Assembly (NCBI RefSeq): GCF_000165425.1
Contig: NW_001799200.1
Span: 109,784 to 173,783 of the forward strand
Length of the DNA: 64,000 nucleotides
DNA from: Paramecium tetraurelia
Lineage: Eukaryota > Ciliophora > Oligohymenophorea > Peniculida > Parameciidae
Direction of reading: 5' to 3'
Part shown: positions 1 through 11,389 of the stretch, piece by piece
Numbering within the stretch: position 1 is the stretch's first letter
How the letters are laid out: the number at the start of each line of letters is the position of its first letter
Notes under the pieces: generated by a model
The model's database searches: none
What the model saw: only the letters and a program-made list of their open reading frames with translations
Told to the model about the DNA's origin: nothing
Made by a program: the position numbers and the translations under genes

Positions 1-966
1 ATCTCTTTGAAGGATCCTTATCGAGTAAAATCTTGATGAGATCCAAGGCATCATTGGGTATGCTTTATTCTTGTGACCATGAACATTGACTTATGTTATT
101 AAACAATTCAAATTCATTTTCTGAATAGAATGGAGTTTTATTTGTATATAATTGATAAATGAAACATCCTAAAGCCCATAAATCAGCTTATGGACCAATT
201 ACATTGTAATCAACTAGTTCAGGACACAAGTATTCGGATGTGCCCACAAAACTAGAATCTCTGCAATACTTAATTGTGGGTTTCTCAAAATCATTTAAAG
301 AGGGAGACCTTTGTTTTTGATATTAAATTCTTATATCTTCTAGTTTATTTCCGATATCAATTTTAGTATGATCATAAACAAATACTGTTCCAAAATCAAT
401 AAGTTTTAAATGTTTATCCTTGGTCAATAGAATATTCTCTGGCTTAACATCTCGATGGACCAACCCATTCTGGTGCAAATACTCAAGAATTAGCAACAAT
501 TCAGCTGCATAGAATTTTATTATTGAATCATTTAAAACATGCCCTAAGCATTATAAATATGAATTACTGTTCATGTATTCCAACAAATTACCATCAGTTA
601 ACACCTCAAGCGAGTAATATAATTTATCTTGTTCTTCAAATGCGTTGAACAGTTTAATGATTCCTTTGTGTCTCAAATTACTCAGCACTTCTCTCTCAAT
701 ACATGCATGATGCATCTTTTTCTCCTACACTATTGATGGGAATTGCTTACTTTAAGGAGGAAATTCTTGTCCACAATTTTGAGTGCTGATTCATGTCCAG
801 TGAGTTTGTTCTTAGCCAACACTACTTCACTATAGGCCCCTTTTCCTAAAGGCTTTATGATGTCAAAGTCTTCATATTTGAGATCTACGAAACAATATGG
901 AATTTTTGAGTTACTTTGCACATGGACAGGCATATCTGGATTCATAAATATTATTATTTTATTCAA
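1..966 (-). CDS. PDK1-like AGC protein kinase (3' end outside window)
   Basis: Serine/threonine kinase of the 3-phosphoinositide-dependent kinase type, which activates other AGC kinases. About 313 residues are visible after removing a 26-nt intron at 725-750. The order is glycine loop [13 protein letters not shown]-like lysine in [19 protein letters not shown], the activation segment [13 protein letters not shown], then [12 protein letters not shown] and a pre-C-terminal PF motif. DFGT followed by FVGTxEYxxPEL and the ALGC motif is typical of PDK1 rather than of PKA or NEK. I took the first in-frame ATG (966); a second Met nine codons later is also possible. The C-terminus, where a PH domain would be, lies outside the window. 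Confidence 0.8.
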
Positions 967-1040
967 CTTTTCACATATAAATTTATAACAATGTACTAAT
1001 AATCAGTATTAATTAAATAAAATTCGCCATATAATGAACA

Positions 1041-3340
1041 TCATCTTTCGATTCGTAATTTTTTAATTACAACCAAAATTTTACTCATGAACATTTTCAA
1101 TCTTTACGTGTTTCCCAATACATTTTCGTGATTGCAAATCGAATCAATAATGTAAACCAGCACTAAACCGCCATGAGTGATATCTTGAGCATATTCGTTC
1201 TGAAATTCCACAAATTCTTTCAAATGTTATCAATACTAAAAATACTCCAATTTAAAATATTAAACGATTTCATGACCTTAACATTGTATTCATTTTTTAT
1301 AAATTTTACAATAAATTACATTATGGGCATATCTAATATTTCTACGCGCAATGGATACTTCCCTAAAATTATAAATTAATGCTCTACTCTCAGTTCTCTC
1401 CAACGTGTTAATGTAATACATTATTTTATAATTGAAATCTATGTACACGCCGACATACTCATTCTTAGTTAACTAGATCGGAATGAAAATCTAATCAAAT
1501 AAATCAAATATAGTGTTGTTTCTCCCTTAATATCGATCCGTAAAACTCCTTGCCCTAACTATTTATTGATGTTTAGTTACTTGACCACATTCTAGCTCAA
1601 AACCTAATAAAATTCTAAAGGCAGTATTAGAACTCTCTAAAATGTTTCCTACAAATACTTGAAATAAATGTCCATTATGTTCTAAGATAGAATTAAGGAG
1701 TCTTTCAGCTGATTATATTCCGTCAAATAGATCTTTTGATTGAATTTCAGATCAATGACTGGATCCTGATCCATCTTCATATCTCTCCCTATAGATTTGG
1801 AGGTTGGGATTGGAGAAGACTAAAATGTTTTGTGAGTATTCTATACAGCCCTTGGTAATCCTATGTTCTCTAATAGCTTAAATAATAGAAAGTAATACTT
1901 TATCTTGAATGAAATCAGAATATTGATTAACAATTATTTCATATTGATAGGGATTGTATTTTGAATAATATTTTAAGAGGTGCAGTAGTTTCTCGATTGG
2001 CTTCGTGTAATTCATACTGTTTTTATTCCCTTTTACTTGATCCTATAACATACCTTCTAAATCATCAAACTTCAATTTGAGTACTTATTCAGGACTGTAA
2101 TAGGGATAGGTTGTTGCAATATTCTAATCCTTAGGATCCTTTTTTACAATGTGCTGTTTTAAATTATTCATACCATCAAGAAAGTCTTTTACTGAAATGG
2201 ATTCTTTAATAAAATCTATATTATCATTTGAGGGTTCTTGTATATTTATTTAATAAGCCTTTGGAGTTTTATTAAGTGAAAGTGTCTAATTTTATTTATA
2301 ATTTTAGTTTTATTATTTTTATTCTTATTCCTATTGTTATATTTATATTTATTTTTATTTATATTGGTATTCCTATTTTTACATAAATTCTAATTATTTT
2401 TTTTAGTATTCCTATTGTTATCCGTAAACCTATTTTTATGCTTATGCTTATTTTTATCCATGTTCCTAATTTTATACTAATTCTTATTTTTATACTTATC
2501 CTAAATTAGGGTGGTTATCAATTTTGATTAAGGATCTGTGTCTTGATTGGGATGAAGGTTGTCTCCTTTTATTTTCAAGTTGATTGTCTGCTTAAGCCAA
2601 TTCAGAGAAGGATTTAGATTGATTATTCATTTCGGTCAAAGGTAATAAATAAGTTTACTTTTTTGACTTTAAATTCGAATGACTTTATGATGAATTAATA
2701 TCCTTTAAGAAATTGTCATCTAAAATTCTTGAATATGACTCGCCCTTTTATTTCATCTATTTGATTCTATACTATTTTAGTAAAACCCATTTTATCAAAG
2801 CATGATCTAGACATTCTTGAAAGATTGAATCAATCTTTGATAAATCTTTATTCTTGTCGTTTAGGATTCGAATGAATACGGCAGCAATAACAGAAAGAAG
2901 ATCTTTGGAATAGGATTTAATATGGTATATCTGTTAATCTGTAAAAGCATCTTCAAGTTAGGAATTTCCATTGATAAGGAATATCTGCTCATTCAAAGTA
3001 TCCCAAAGCATCCCTCCGTATTTCATTCCTTTAAAAGTAATAACAATGGCATATTGTGGAATTCTGGTTCTAATTTCTTCAAATTGGGAGGGATGCTAAA
3101 CTATGTAGGTTTCAAGAGTGATGTTCTTATGGATTTGGCTTTGGATGTACTTGAAGGTGTAATTGATGAGATTGGTGGTGATGATGTTGTGCTATGATAT
3201 ATTATTGATGTTAATACATATAAGTAAGACTCTGCTTCATCCATGGAGATTTGGTCTAAGAAGGGCCCTTTGGTGAGTTTCTGATAGTGTCTTTCATAGT
3301 CATCTTCATAGTCCAAGTAATTGGGATATTGTAAAGACAT
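1041..3340 (-). CDS. Ulp1/SENP-fold (C48) protein, predicted catalytically inactive
   Basis: About 739 residues once introns at 3192-3217 (26 nt), 1363-1387 (25 nt) and 1217-1245 (29 nt, ends AAG) are removed; the frame then closes. The N-terminal half is unfamiliar. The middle (about 2280-2530) is a Gln/Lys-rich low-complexity tract. The C-terminal ~200 residues resemble the SUMO protease fold: FDLFDQIFIPIQL, then NEYVGVYIDFNYKIMYYI, then QDITHGGLVLVYIIDSI. In active Ulp1 these places hold the HW pair, the catalytic Asp of Y-x-D-S, and DCG. Here His reads Glu, Asp reads Asn and Cys reads Gly, so all three catalytic residues appear lost. Family assignment is by motif pattern only, and the last two introns are my choice. 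Confidence 0.6.
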
Positions 3341-3481
3341 TTAATAAAAATTACAATTATTTTATAAGAGTAGGAAGTTATGCAGGAAGTCGATGATTGT
3401 AGTTTTATTTAGTAATTAAAGAAATGATGAATGTATTAAAATGAGTATACTGGTGTTCGACAATTAAATAATTAATTAAAA

Positions 3482-4428
3482 ATGTCAAACGCTAATAAGC
3501 CACCTCTTGTAATTATCCATCCCCTTGTGTTGATCTCAGTAGTAGATCACTATAATCGTATCATTTCCAAAACGCAACAACCCAGAGTAGTTGGTGCATT
3601 GTTGGGTATATAATCCAATTTGAATCTTAGGTGAAAGAAAGGCTGATGGTGTGATTGATATCACTAACAGTTATGCTCTCCCATTTGAGGAGGATCCAAA
3701 GGATTAGAATATTTGGTATTTGGATCACATTTACAATGAAACACTATTTGAATTACATAGAAAAGTAATGATCATCATCTCATAATGCTCTAGATTAACA
3801 TAAATGAGAAGATAGTTGGATGGTATTCTACAGGATCCAGATTCAAACCCAATGACATTCAAATCAATCAAATATTTTACAAGTACACATCTACTCCAAT
3901 TTTTGTGATCATCGATGTTCATCAATTTGATCCATTATCACTTCCAACTGAAGCCTATACATCAGTTGATGAGATCTCTAAATCAGGAGAAATAATCTAA
4001 AACTTTGTGCACATCCCCTCCACTGTATAAGCATTTGAACCTGAAGAAATCGGAGTTGAATAACTTTTAAGAGAAATCAATAATGTAGACACTCAATCAC
4101 TTTCAGCCAAAGCAGAACAAAAAATCAATGGAGTCAAAGGAATGAATAAGAAGATTGCTCAAATTTAATAATACTTAACTCTCATTTAATAAGGCAAAGT
4201 CAAACCTAATTAACTCATTATCAACAATCTACAAGTATCTACTCATAATAACTCTAGGAAATCCTTAATTACTTGCCAAATTTAGGCTCATAAGACGTAG
4301 TTCAAGCATTCACTACCAAAAACAATGACAATATGTTGACAATATATTTGGCCTCTTTAATGAGAAGCATCATTGCCTATCACAACTTAATCAATAATTA
4401 AGCTTAATAAGAGAAAAAAGTAAAGTGA
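3482..4428 (+). CDS. RPN8: 26S proteasome regulatory subunit RPN8 (PSMD7)
   Basis: Non-catalytic MPN-domain partner of RPN11 in the proteasome lid. Three introns (25 nt at 3606-3630, then 29 and 23 nt) give 289 residues in one frame. Diagnostic segments are [61 protein letters not shown] and, near the end, VEQLLREINN followed by the C-terminal helices that dimerise with RPN11. The zinc-binding His-x-His of the active JAMM motif is absent, as expected for RPN8. Length is slightly below animal and yeast RPN8. The gene is flanked by short AT-rich gaps. Confidence 0.93.
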
Positions 4429-4818
4429 TATTTAGTTCATATATCTATATATTTATTCCCATAAATCAATAAGATTTAACAATATTTTAAAATAGTTGTG
4501 TATAATATATATCCTATAATTGTCTTTATTTTTCTAAACGTCATTAACATATATTCATAATAATTATATTTATGTATAAGGTTTATCTTTCATAATAATT
4601 CATTATCAGTATAGAGTAAATTATTAAGAAAAGAATAATTGAAATAAAACTCAATAAATTCAAATTTCTATTTTATCCAGTGATTCAATTGAGTTTTCTT
4701 CAATTAGATCGTATCTACTCTAAAATAAGTGAATAGAAAATTTATGGTATGTGATAGCATTTATTAGATTTAATTAGAGAGTAGTTATGATAATAACTGA
4801 TAATATTTTATTAATTAA

Positions 4819-6140
4819 ATGTCGTTACTTTAAAAGTTTACAAAGTTATTCAAATCGAAGGATGAAATGCTAGAATCATTGGGAATTTTATTGAAACCTA
4901 AGTCTCAAAAGGATTTTGATGTGGCTTGTGAATATTTTGGATCTTTAATGAAGAGATACCCAGCAGTTGTTTTCAATCTCTTAAGATCAAAAGAAAATGT
5001 GGAGAGTTACTAACCTAAGGCAGAGCATCTATTGAATTTATTATTCGTAATTCATGCCAACATTTCTGATGATTCAGTGTGTGGATAGTTAAGAGGACCT
5101 CCAATTTATTGGTTAGATAAACTAATAGACTGAGAACAAGGAAAGCTTCATTCTTATCGAAAGAATGATATGTGAAGCCAGTACATCTAGTTTCTTTCCA
5201 CAATAATCCCCCATTACTTAACCCTCCTAATTTCAGGGAAAGACTGAGTAAGTGAAAGAGAAGAGGAGAACAAGAATAGAAATGAACGAGTAACTTAAGA
5301 ACCCTGTTTAAAAGACAGAAGCCCAATTAGTTTCATGTTAGTTAAAGGCTAAGATTTTTTGTATTATTTACTACTCGTTCCTCTAGAAATTATCAGTTAA
5401 TTAATTGGTCTATTAATCTTGTAAGGATTTGCAATATCCATTTGAAGAACCAGAAGATGTCAAATTGAGATATATTTGGATCTATAAGATTTAGAATGTA
5501 ATGTTAATGGGTTTGAAATTGTTGGAATGCAAGAATATTAAATATAAGATCCATTAGGATTTAGTATATCAGGATTTACTTAGATTCCAGGTATTTGTCA
5601 GGTAGGAGATAGAATAATTGATTGATCAATATGCTACAATACCAAATTTAGATTGCTTGTCATTATATGAGATTTTTTCGGAATTTCAAAGAGCAAGGAC
5701 TGTATTAGAAAATTACAATGATGAAATCGATCTCAAATTAAGAGTCAGTACAAGACAGATTGAAGAATTTTTGAGTTTTTCAGTTAGAATTAAGGTTCTG
5801 AATCAATTTGCATTCAAGAAAAGCATAAAGGTTCCAAATAGACAATAGCCAAACATTTCTATTGCTTAACAATCCTAGTCTGATCGTAAAGTGAGATATA
5901 TTAAATATTCTTTTGTAGCATCATAAGGCAGTGAGTGATATCAATAAAGAAAATTTGGAGCCTCTGAACTTTTAGGATTTGCAATATGAATAAACTTATG
6001 AAAGAGGAGTGATGGAGAAGAAATTTTACAATTAGTCTACTGAAAACAGTATGGATGACATTGGAGAGAACATTTAATTGGATGTTGTTTAGCATAGACC
6101 TTAGCATCTCAAGGGATTAAGCACATTTCAATAATATTGA
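4819..6140 (+). CDS. Unknown helical protein
   Basis: I do not recognise this family. Removing a 31-nt intron (GTA...CAG, about 5047-5077) and a 28-nt intron starting GTG near 5890 gives about 420 residues in a closed frame. It begins MSLLQKFTKLFKSKDEM and is rich in predicted helix (for example LLECKNIKYKI, then EFQRARTVLENYNDEIDLKL), with a Gln/Pro/Ser-rich linker around 5200-5240. No signal peptide, membrane span or catalytic motif is obvious. The second intron has an atypical 5' end, so the final ~80 residues are less certain. The stop lies 34 bp before the next start. Confidence 0.7.
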
Positions 6141-6174
6141 CTAGTTTATTATTATCACAATTATAATTTATTAA

Positions 6175-7507
6175 ATGATTATTGCTGCATAGCCAAATCG
6201 TTTCCAAGAGTATGAAGATTAAGCCAAGAAGATTTTCTATTAGGATTATTTTGAAAATAGGATGAAGACATTTCCAATCATTTGTAGATTCAAAAAGAGA
6301 GAATATCAATCGCAATTTATAAATTACACTACAATATTTCATGATCTCAAACATCATGTAGAAATAGGAAATTAAATAAGAATTTGGAAGGAAAATAAAT
6401 AAAAATTATAATATTGCTGCAGTTTCTAATATATTTACACTTTGATCCCATAATTGCATTTAGGAATTCGATTGAATAGGAAAGTCAAAGACTCCAATTT
6501 AGATTTCTCAGTCTATAAATACATTAATAATTTCTCATCACTTACCTATTGCTACAACCTTGATTCAAAATATCGAACCTAATAAAAGTTTATTTTTAAT
6601 TTCAAAGAATCCACTCTGACTATCAATAAAGAGAAACTGAAACTAGCATTACAATTCGGTGATATTATCAAACCATATGTCAAGACTGATTTGAGAACTT
6701 TCTCGTATATATTTATTTAAATCAAGAAAAGTTACTTTTGGTGTGAAGGCCAAGTTAAAGGACTTTGAACTATTTGCATACAAGGAGATTTCAAAAAAGG
6801 AATAAAATAGCACTGTTTCATTGGGAGTGATGCTTAATATTTTTGATTGGAAAGTGGGATTGAAGATGAATTTCAAGGATTTGTCTAGTTCTTTTGCTAT
6901 TTTGTATCATTTAAAACTCATTATCAAATTAGTATTTAGAAATATGGGCTTGCGATTTAATTGCCTATTTATAGTTTTGATTGCGAAGATCTTTTAGAGA
7001 AGTATACGATAGCAGCATTTGGATTTATGATTGCATGTTCAATTCTAAAATGTTTTTAACAACCTAAAGTATTGCCTCTGAGCAAATAACAAAGAATTGA
7101 TCAATCAAGAAATCAATTAAATTTATTAGAACACAAAACTAAATAGAATTTTAGATATGAAAAAGAAAACAATGGATTACTGATTCTATTTGCTTATTAT
7201 GGTAATGCAGAACATATTCAATTGTTGAATCAACAGCAAAATAAACAAAAGTATCACTTGCAAAATGATGTAACACATATGATTACTATTATTTTAGTTA
7301 GAAATCATTGATGTGACATTGTCATGCTAATTCAATGTGAAGAATTCTAAGTTGCATTTACCCAAGTATTCCAAATCTTGTCTGTTTGGTTTCTGTGATC
7401 CTTGCGAAAATGTAAATACTCATAAACTCTTGTTATTCGAATACACATACAAATAGCAAAAATTTGATAAAATATTCGATGACTTGGATGAGGTGATCTT
7501 GCCCTGA
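6175..7507 (+). CDS. DNAJC11-type (DUF3395) mitochondrial protein lacking a J domain
   Basis: DNAJC11 is a mitochondrial outer-membrane protein linked to cristae organisation. Introns of 22, 29 and 28 nt give 417 residues in one frame. The match is in the C-terminal two thirds: a beta-rich section (VKAKLKDFELFAYKEIS, VSLGVMLNIFDWKVGLKMNF), an LPIYSFDCEDLLEKY segment followed by a hydrophobic helix, then GLLILFAYYGN, LEIIDVTLSCQFNVKNSKL and FGFCDPC. The last element corresponds to GFYDPC of animal DNAJC11. The animal protein starts with a J domain (HPD motif). Here the ORF starts after the J-domain position, and no HPD is seen upstream, where a different gene ends 34 bp away. Confidence 0.75.
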
Positions 7508-7536
7508 TTTATTATATAATATTAATAATAAATAAA

Positions 7537-8123
7537 ATGGAAGAATTAGGTATGCGTCCTGAAACATCTAAATGCTCACGAATGGAAAAGCGTAGATTAG
7601 TATCACAAAGTCATCAAAGACAAGAATCAAGTCAAGCTCCAAGAATCAATGGAATTACTTTATAACAATACTTCAGGGGAAGCAACTTTAGAGTACTGGA
7701 AATCAACGAAGATGAATGGGACAATCACTAAGTTGGATAGCCACGTGCTCCTCCTCTTTAAAATACCAATTTTCGTATTAAAACAGATAAGAAAATAAAC
7801 AATAAAAAACTACTAGAACGATCGCCTGCTTAAAACCTAACTACGAGCAAAGACTTTAATCAACGTAAAATTAATAGAGTAAGTAGAATCATTGATTATT
7901 TTGCTAGCCTCACATTACATCAAATGAATTCTTTCAAAACGAAGATGAACTCAGAAAAACCAGAATAGAACTCAAATACGGACGCATGAAAGAGGATGTG
8001 AACAATCGCTTTGGGAATCCTGACCAGGATCTTATCAATAAATATGCAGAAAAATTTAATATAAATAGGGAACCTCCAAAATTGACATTAGCTCCCAGAG
8101 AACTCTATGCAAAAATCAAGTGA
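7537..8123 (+). CDS. Small basic protein, unknown
   Basis: Removing one 29-nt intron (GTAAG...CTAG, about 7879-7907) gives 185 residues. The protein is rich in Lys, Arg, Asn and Gln, with no hydrophobic segment. Recognisable patches are LQQYFRGSNFRVLEINEDEW, then NEFFQNEDELRKTRIELKYG, and the C-terminal EPPKLTLAPRELYAKIK. I cannot place it in a family. The start is the first ATG after the TGA of the upstream gene, 29 bp away. Disordered N-terminus and helical C-terminus are inference from composition. Confidence 0.7.
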
Positions 8124-8832
8124 ATATTAATTCTTTTTTTTCATTGCCACTGCAAATTAAAAATACTCCTTTTCATTAATTATCTTAAATTATTCACTAT
8201 ATCCAAAATAATATTATATTATTAATTCTACCAATCAATTAAAGTAATAAATAATGTTCCAATCTTCTTTTTCTCACATTAATCAAATTCATTGCTGGGT
8301 TTCATCATATGCTTTTTGAATTTCAATTAATTTAATATTTAGTCATGAAATAATTTTAAATTTTAAAATAATCTCTTCATTTTAGATTATTCTTTCCCCT
8401 AAATTATTTCTCAATCCCATTTTACCAGAATTTCAATTTCCTTAAGATATTAAGTTTTAATGCAGAATAGATTATAATATCTTAACAATTATGAATAATT
8501 GAACTATAATCTAATTTTAGGTTAGAATTGCCTAAAATTTAGGCTATTTTTAAAGAGAATAATTTATTTGATTTTAATTATATTTTTTTATTAACTAAAA
8601 TAAAACCTTAGTATAATTTATAATGGGTTAATTTGAATTTGTATTATTAAGAACAATTCCTGCTTTTATATTTCTGATTCCCTCATTGAGTTGAAAATAA
8701 ACATTAAAGTAGAATCACCAAATAGGTGGATGCATATTCAATGATATTCCTCGTGAATTACATTATTTCATTAATAGTGAATAACAGAAGTAGTCAATGA
8801 GGATTAATAGATTTAAATTTCTACTTAATAAA
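8124..8832. other. AT-rich intergenic, no gene seen
   Basis: About 700 bp between a plus-strand stop and a minus-strand stop. Both strands are broken by TGA, no GTA...TAG exon pattern emerges, and no tRNA fold was found. It is long for a convergent gap in this window, so an unrecognised non-coding RNA cannot be excluded. Confidence 0.5.
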
Positions 8833-9329
8833 TCAATTTTATCTAATTAATTCCTGCTTTTCATCTTCTAGTTTATGCTTTTCGAAAATGGGCATTTTAG
8901 GATAGAATATAAAATTTCCTATTCCGAAACCTAAGGCCATCATCAAAAACACCCAACCTTTCATTTTTTCATTAATAATTACCATTCACTGTCATTAATA
9001 GAAACATTGTTATTGCAGACTGTGTTGCAGCTAGTAATTACCATACAATCTTCAAAAATAGAGATCTAATTATGTGAATGCATACTTTTATCTATCTGCA
9101 AACCCTTTGAGAACTGGAAGTAAACATAGGAAGGCACAGAAAAACATCGTTACAAATAGTCCAGCCACAAATTCACCTTGTGTAGTTGATTTCCAACTAA
9201 AAGCAATTTATTAAGCGTTTACGTATTAAATACAAATCGAACCTTATAGTCCCAATTTATAATCATATACATCCTCATATCCATCATATGCATTGCAGGA
9301 GTCATTTCTGATTATTCCGTATGCTACAT
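8833..9329 (-). CDS. Ctr-type copper transporter
   Basis: High-affinity Cu(I) importer of the CTR/SLC31 family, working as a trimer in plasma or vacuolar membrane. Introns of 26, 20 and 25 nt (the last ends AAG) yield 141 residues in a closed frame. The N-terminus is Met-rich (MTPAMHMMDMRMYM), as in copper-binding Ctr ectodomains. TM1 follows a WKSTTQGEFVAG segment and runs GLFVTMFFCAFLCLLPVL. TM2 is LLAATQSAITMFLLMTVN and TM3 WVFLMMALGFGIGNFIF. TM3 keeps the GxGxxxF packing pattern, but the MxxxM of TM2 is loosely kept. The short tail ends in charged residues without the His-Cys-His end. The start at 9329 adds eight residues before the Met-rich run. Confidence 0.87.
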
Positions 9330-9415
9330 AAAATAAAAAATTAATTAAAATTTTATAGATTACAAAATCCAATAGACTGAGTATTATTAAATATTTCTGA
9401 AAATATACATTAATT

Positions 9416-11356
9416 TCATTGCTGATTATATGTTTTATCTCTTAGACCAACTATATAGTTTCTTGGTCTTAATGGATTTAATCCTTTATTTTATCCTGTT
9501 GAAGTTTATTGATCCTTCATTTCGTATACTTGTGCCTATCAACATAAAATGAATAGAAATACTTCACTATCAACTTTGAAATTACTTAAAATAGTCTAGG
9601 ATGCCTTAGTCTATCTTTTTCTTATATTTGCCATTTATATAGCCTAATAATTATGAGAATAAATACTTTTCTTCTCAATTCCCATTCATTCCAACAATAA
9701 TTTGGGTCAAGATTCTTTTCTATAAAATGAACTGGTGTTTGCACATCCTTATCCACCATCAATTTATTAGATAATAAACTTCCGCTTTCGAATGTTAGTT
9801 TCAAATTGAGATTCTTGAAATTCTCTTCCACTCTAAATAATCTGATTAGATGAGGTTTCTGTCTACATATATCAATCACTCCTGTTAAATATCTTTGTGG
9901 TTCTGACAAGAATTCATTGATAGCTATCTCATTGCTAAAAACACAATTCTTGTCTCTGTATCTGAACACCCCCAAAGATGGTTTTCCAGGGATTAATAGC
10001 CCATTCTTTTTTACAACTGACCAAATACAGAAACCGAAATAATCTAGTTGTGTTTGCATAAAATCAGGGGTATTTTAAGGTAATAGTCTTTATACTCCTG
10101 ATTCTGGTTGATAATTAATTAACGCTAGATTATCGGGTTAGGTTGATTCCATTTATTTGCATTGTTTTTAGATTGCTAAGGGCATTGAGAGTTTCATCAT
10201 TTTCCTTAGATCAACCAACAGTCGAAAGAGTTCCACTCTCTCAATTGATATTTGCTTATCTTCAAATAGACCTATGTGACTTTGAGCTAGCAATGCAAAT
10301 TTAGGATAGACTTATTCTTTGGGAGCAGAGGATTTATGTTCCAATAATTTCTTTAGGTCTTCCATTTCCTTAATGAATCTAATTCTATTTTACTCAATCA
10401 TGGCTTCGCTTTACTCGATATCCTCTTGTAATGACAGGATGTAAGATAAATATTATCTAAGGAAGGCCAATTCATCCTTATATTTTTCGATGTCTTCATT
10501 GTTCATTTGAAATTTGTCTTAATTGATGAAGAAAGTAGTGTAGATTTCGCATTGTTCTATTGTTTCCAGGGCGATTTGTTTAATTTAATCGGATAATTCT
10601 CTAGCATTATATTTAGTAAGATCTTCTAAGGAACTTAATGAAACTCCACCCTTTCCAATTTTCTTATTGAACAATCTAATGCCAATGACTAGGTTTGCCA
10701 ATTCGACGAGTTGGGTTACTTTTTCGGAGGGATTCAATGAGACAAAGGGTCCTAGGGCGGCTCTTGGGATGACACTTTCTAGAGCAGCTCCAACTTCTAA
10801 TGGGAATAGTGATAAAATGAGGAATACCTTTGTCCATGTTGAATTGACCTAGAGCATCAAAATTAATGGGATCTTCAATCAATTCTTTGTTCTTGTATAT
10901 CAAATAATGAAACATTTTAGTATATAAGGTGGTCAAGCCTTCAAAATCTTTGGCATTCTTAATTTCGAGAGTCACGACATCATCAATGTATTTGCCAGTC
11001 TCGTTGGATTGCTTTTTGATTTTTTCTTGTCTTTGCAATTCCATTTCGACATAGGCACTATCATATTCTTGATTATAATGATAGATTGTTACATATTTGT
11101 AATTGGATAGTTTTGAGATCTGGGGCATTTTAATTGCTGAGTTTGTTCAGTGTCTCATTTTTCAATTCGTTCAATTCGCTTTCATTGAGTTTTTCTTCAA
11201 GGTAAAATTTATTTGTTCCTTTGAGAGATAATTTGAAAATATACTTTTGTTGAGAATGGTCTATGCAACGTAGGATGCAAGAGTTTCAGTAATGGGGTTG
11301 TTTCTAGCTCTACATTAATAGAGGGCGAACTTGACTACCTCATCCAATTAATTCAT
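9416..11356 (-). CDS. CFAP206: Cilia- and flagella-associated protein 206
   Basis: Component at the base of radial spoke 2 of motile axonemes. Five introns (26, 25, 31, 23 and 27 nt) give 602 residues in one frame, close to the animal protein. Matching blocks include PDLKTIQLQI, the segment LESVIPRAALGPF, LANLVIGIRLFNKKIGKGG, DYFGFCIWSVVKKNGLLIPG, LGVFRYRDK, NYCWNEWELRRKAIQMANI and the C-terminal RPRNYIVGLRD. Two introns end AAG rather than TAG. Without splicing the gene appears as two unrelated fragments. The start codon lies 33 bp from the start of the divergent anoctamin. Confidence 0.93.
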
Positions 11357-11389
11357 TTTGGTTATTGGTGCTTATAATTAATTTAATTG
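11357..11389. promoter_or_regulatory. Shared divergent promoter, CFAP206 / anoctamin
   Basis: Only 33 bp of AT-rich DNA separate the two start codons on opposite strands. Both transcription starts and both 5' UTRs must fit here or overlap the coding regions. Promoter function is inferred from position; no specific element was recognised. Confidence 0.45.

Noticed and set aside
2280-2530. Minisatellite of attttta-like units
   Set aside because: It is in-frame coding for a Gln/Lys-rich tract of the pseudo-Ulp1 protein rather than independent satellite DNA.
2922-3197. Plus-strand ORF of 91 residues
   Set aside because: Antisense to the N-terminal part of the pseudo-Ulp1 gene, whose frame closes after a canonical intron.
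6109-6357. Minus-strand ORF of 82 residues
   Set aside because: Shadow of the first exon of the DNAJC11-type gene.
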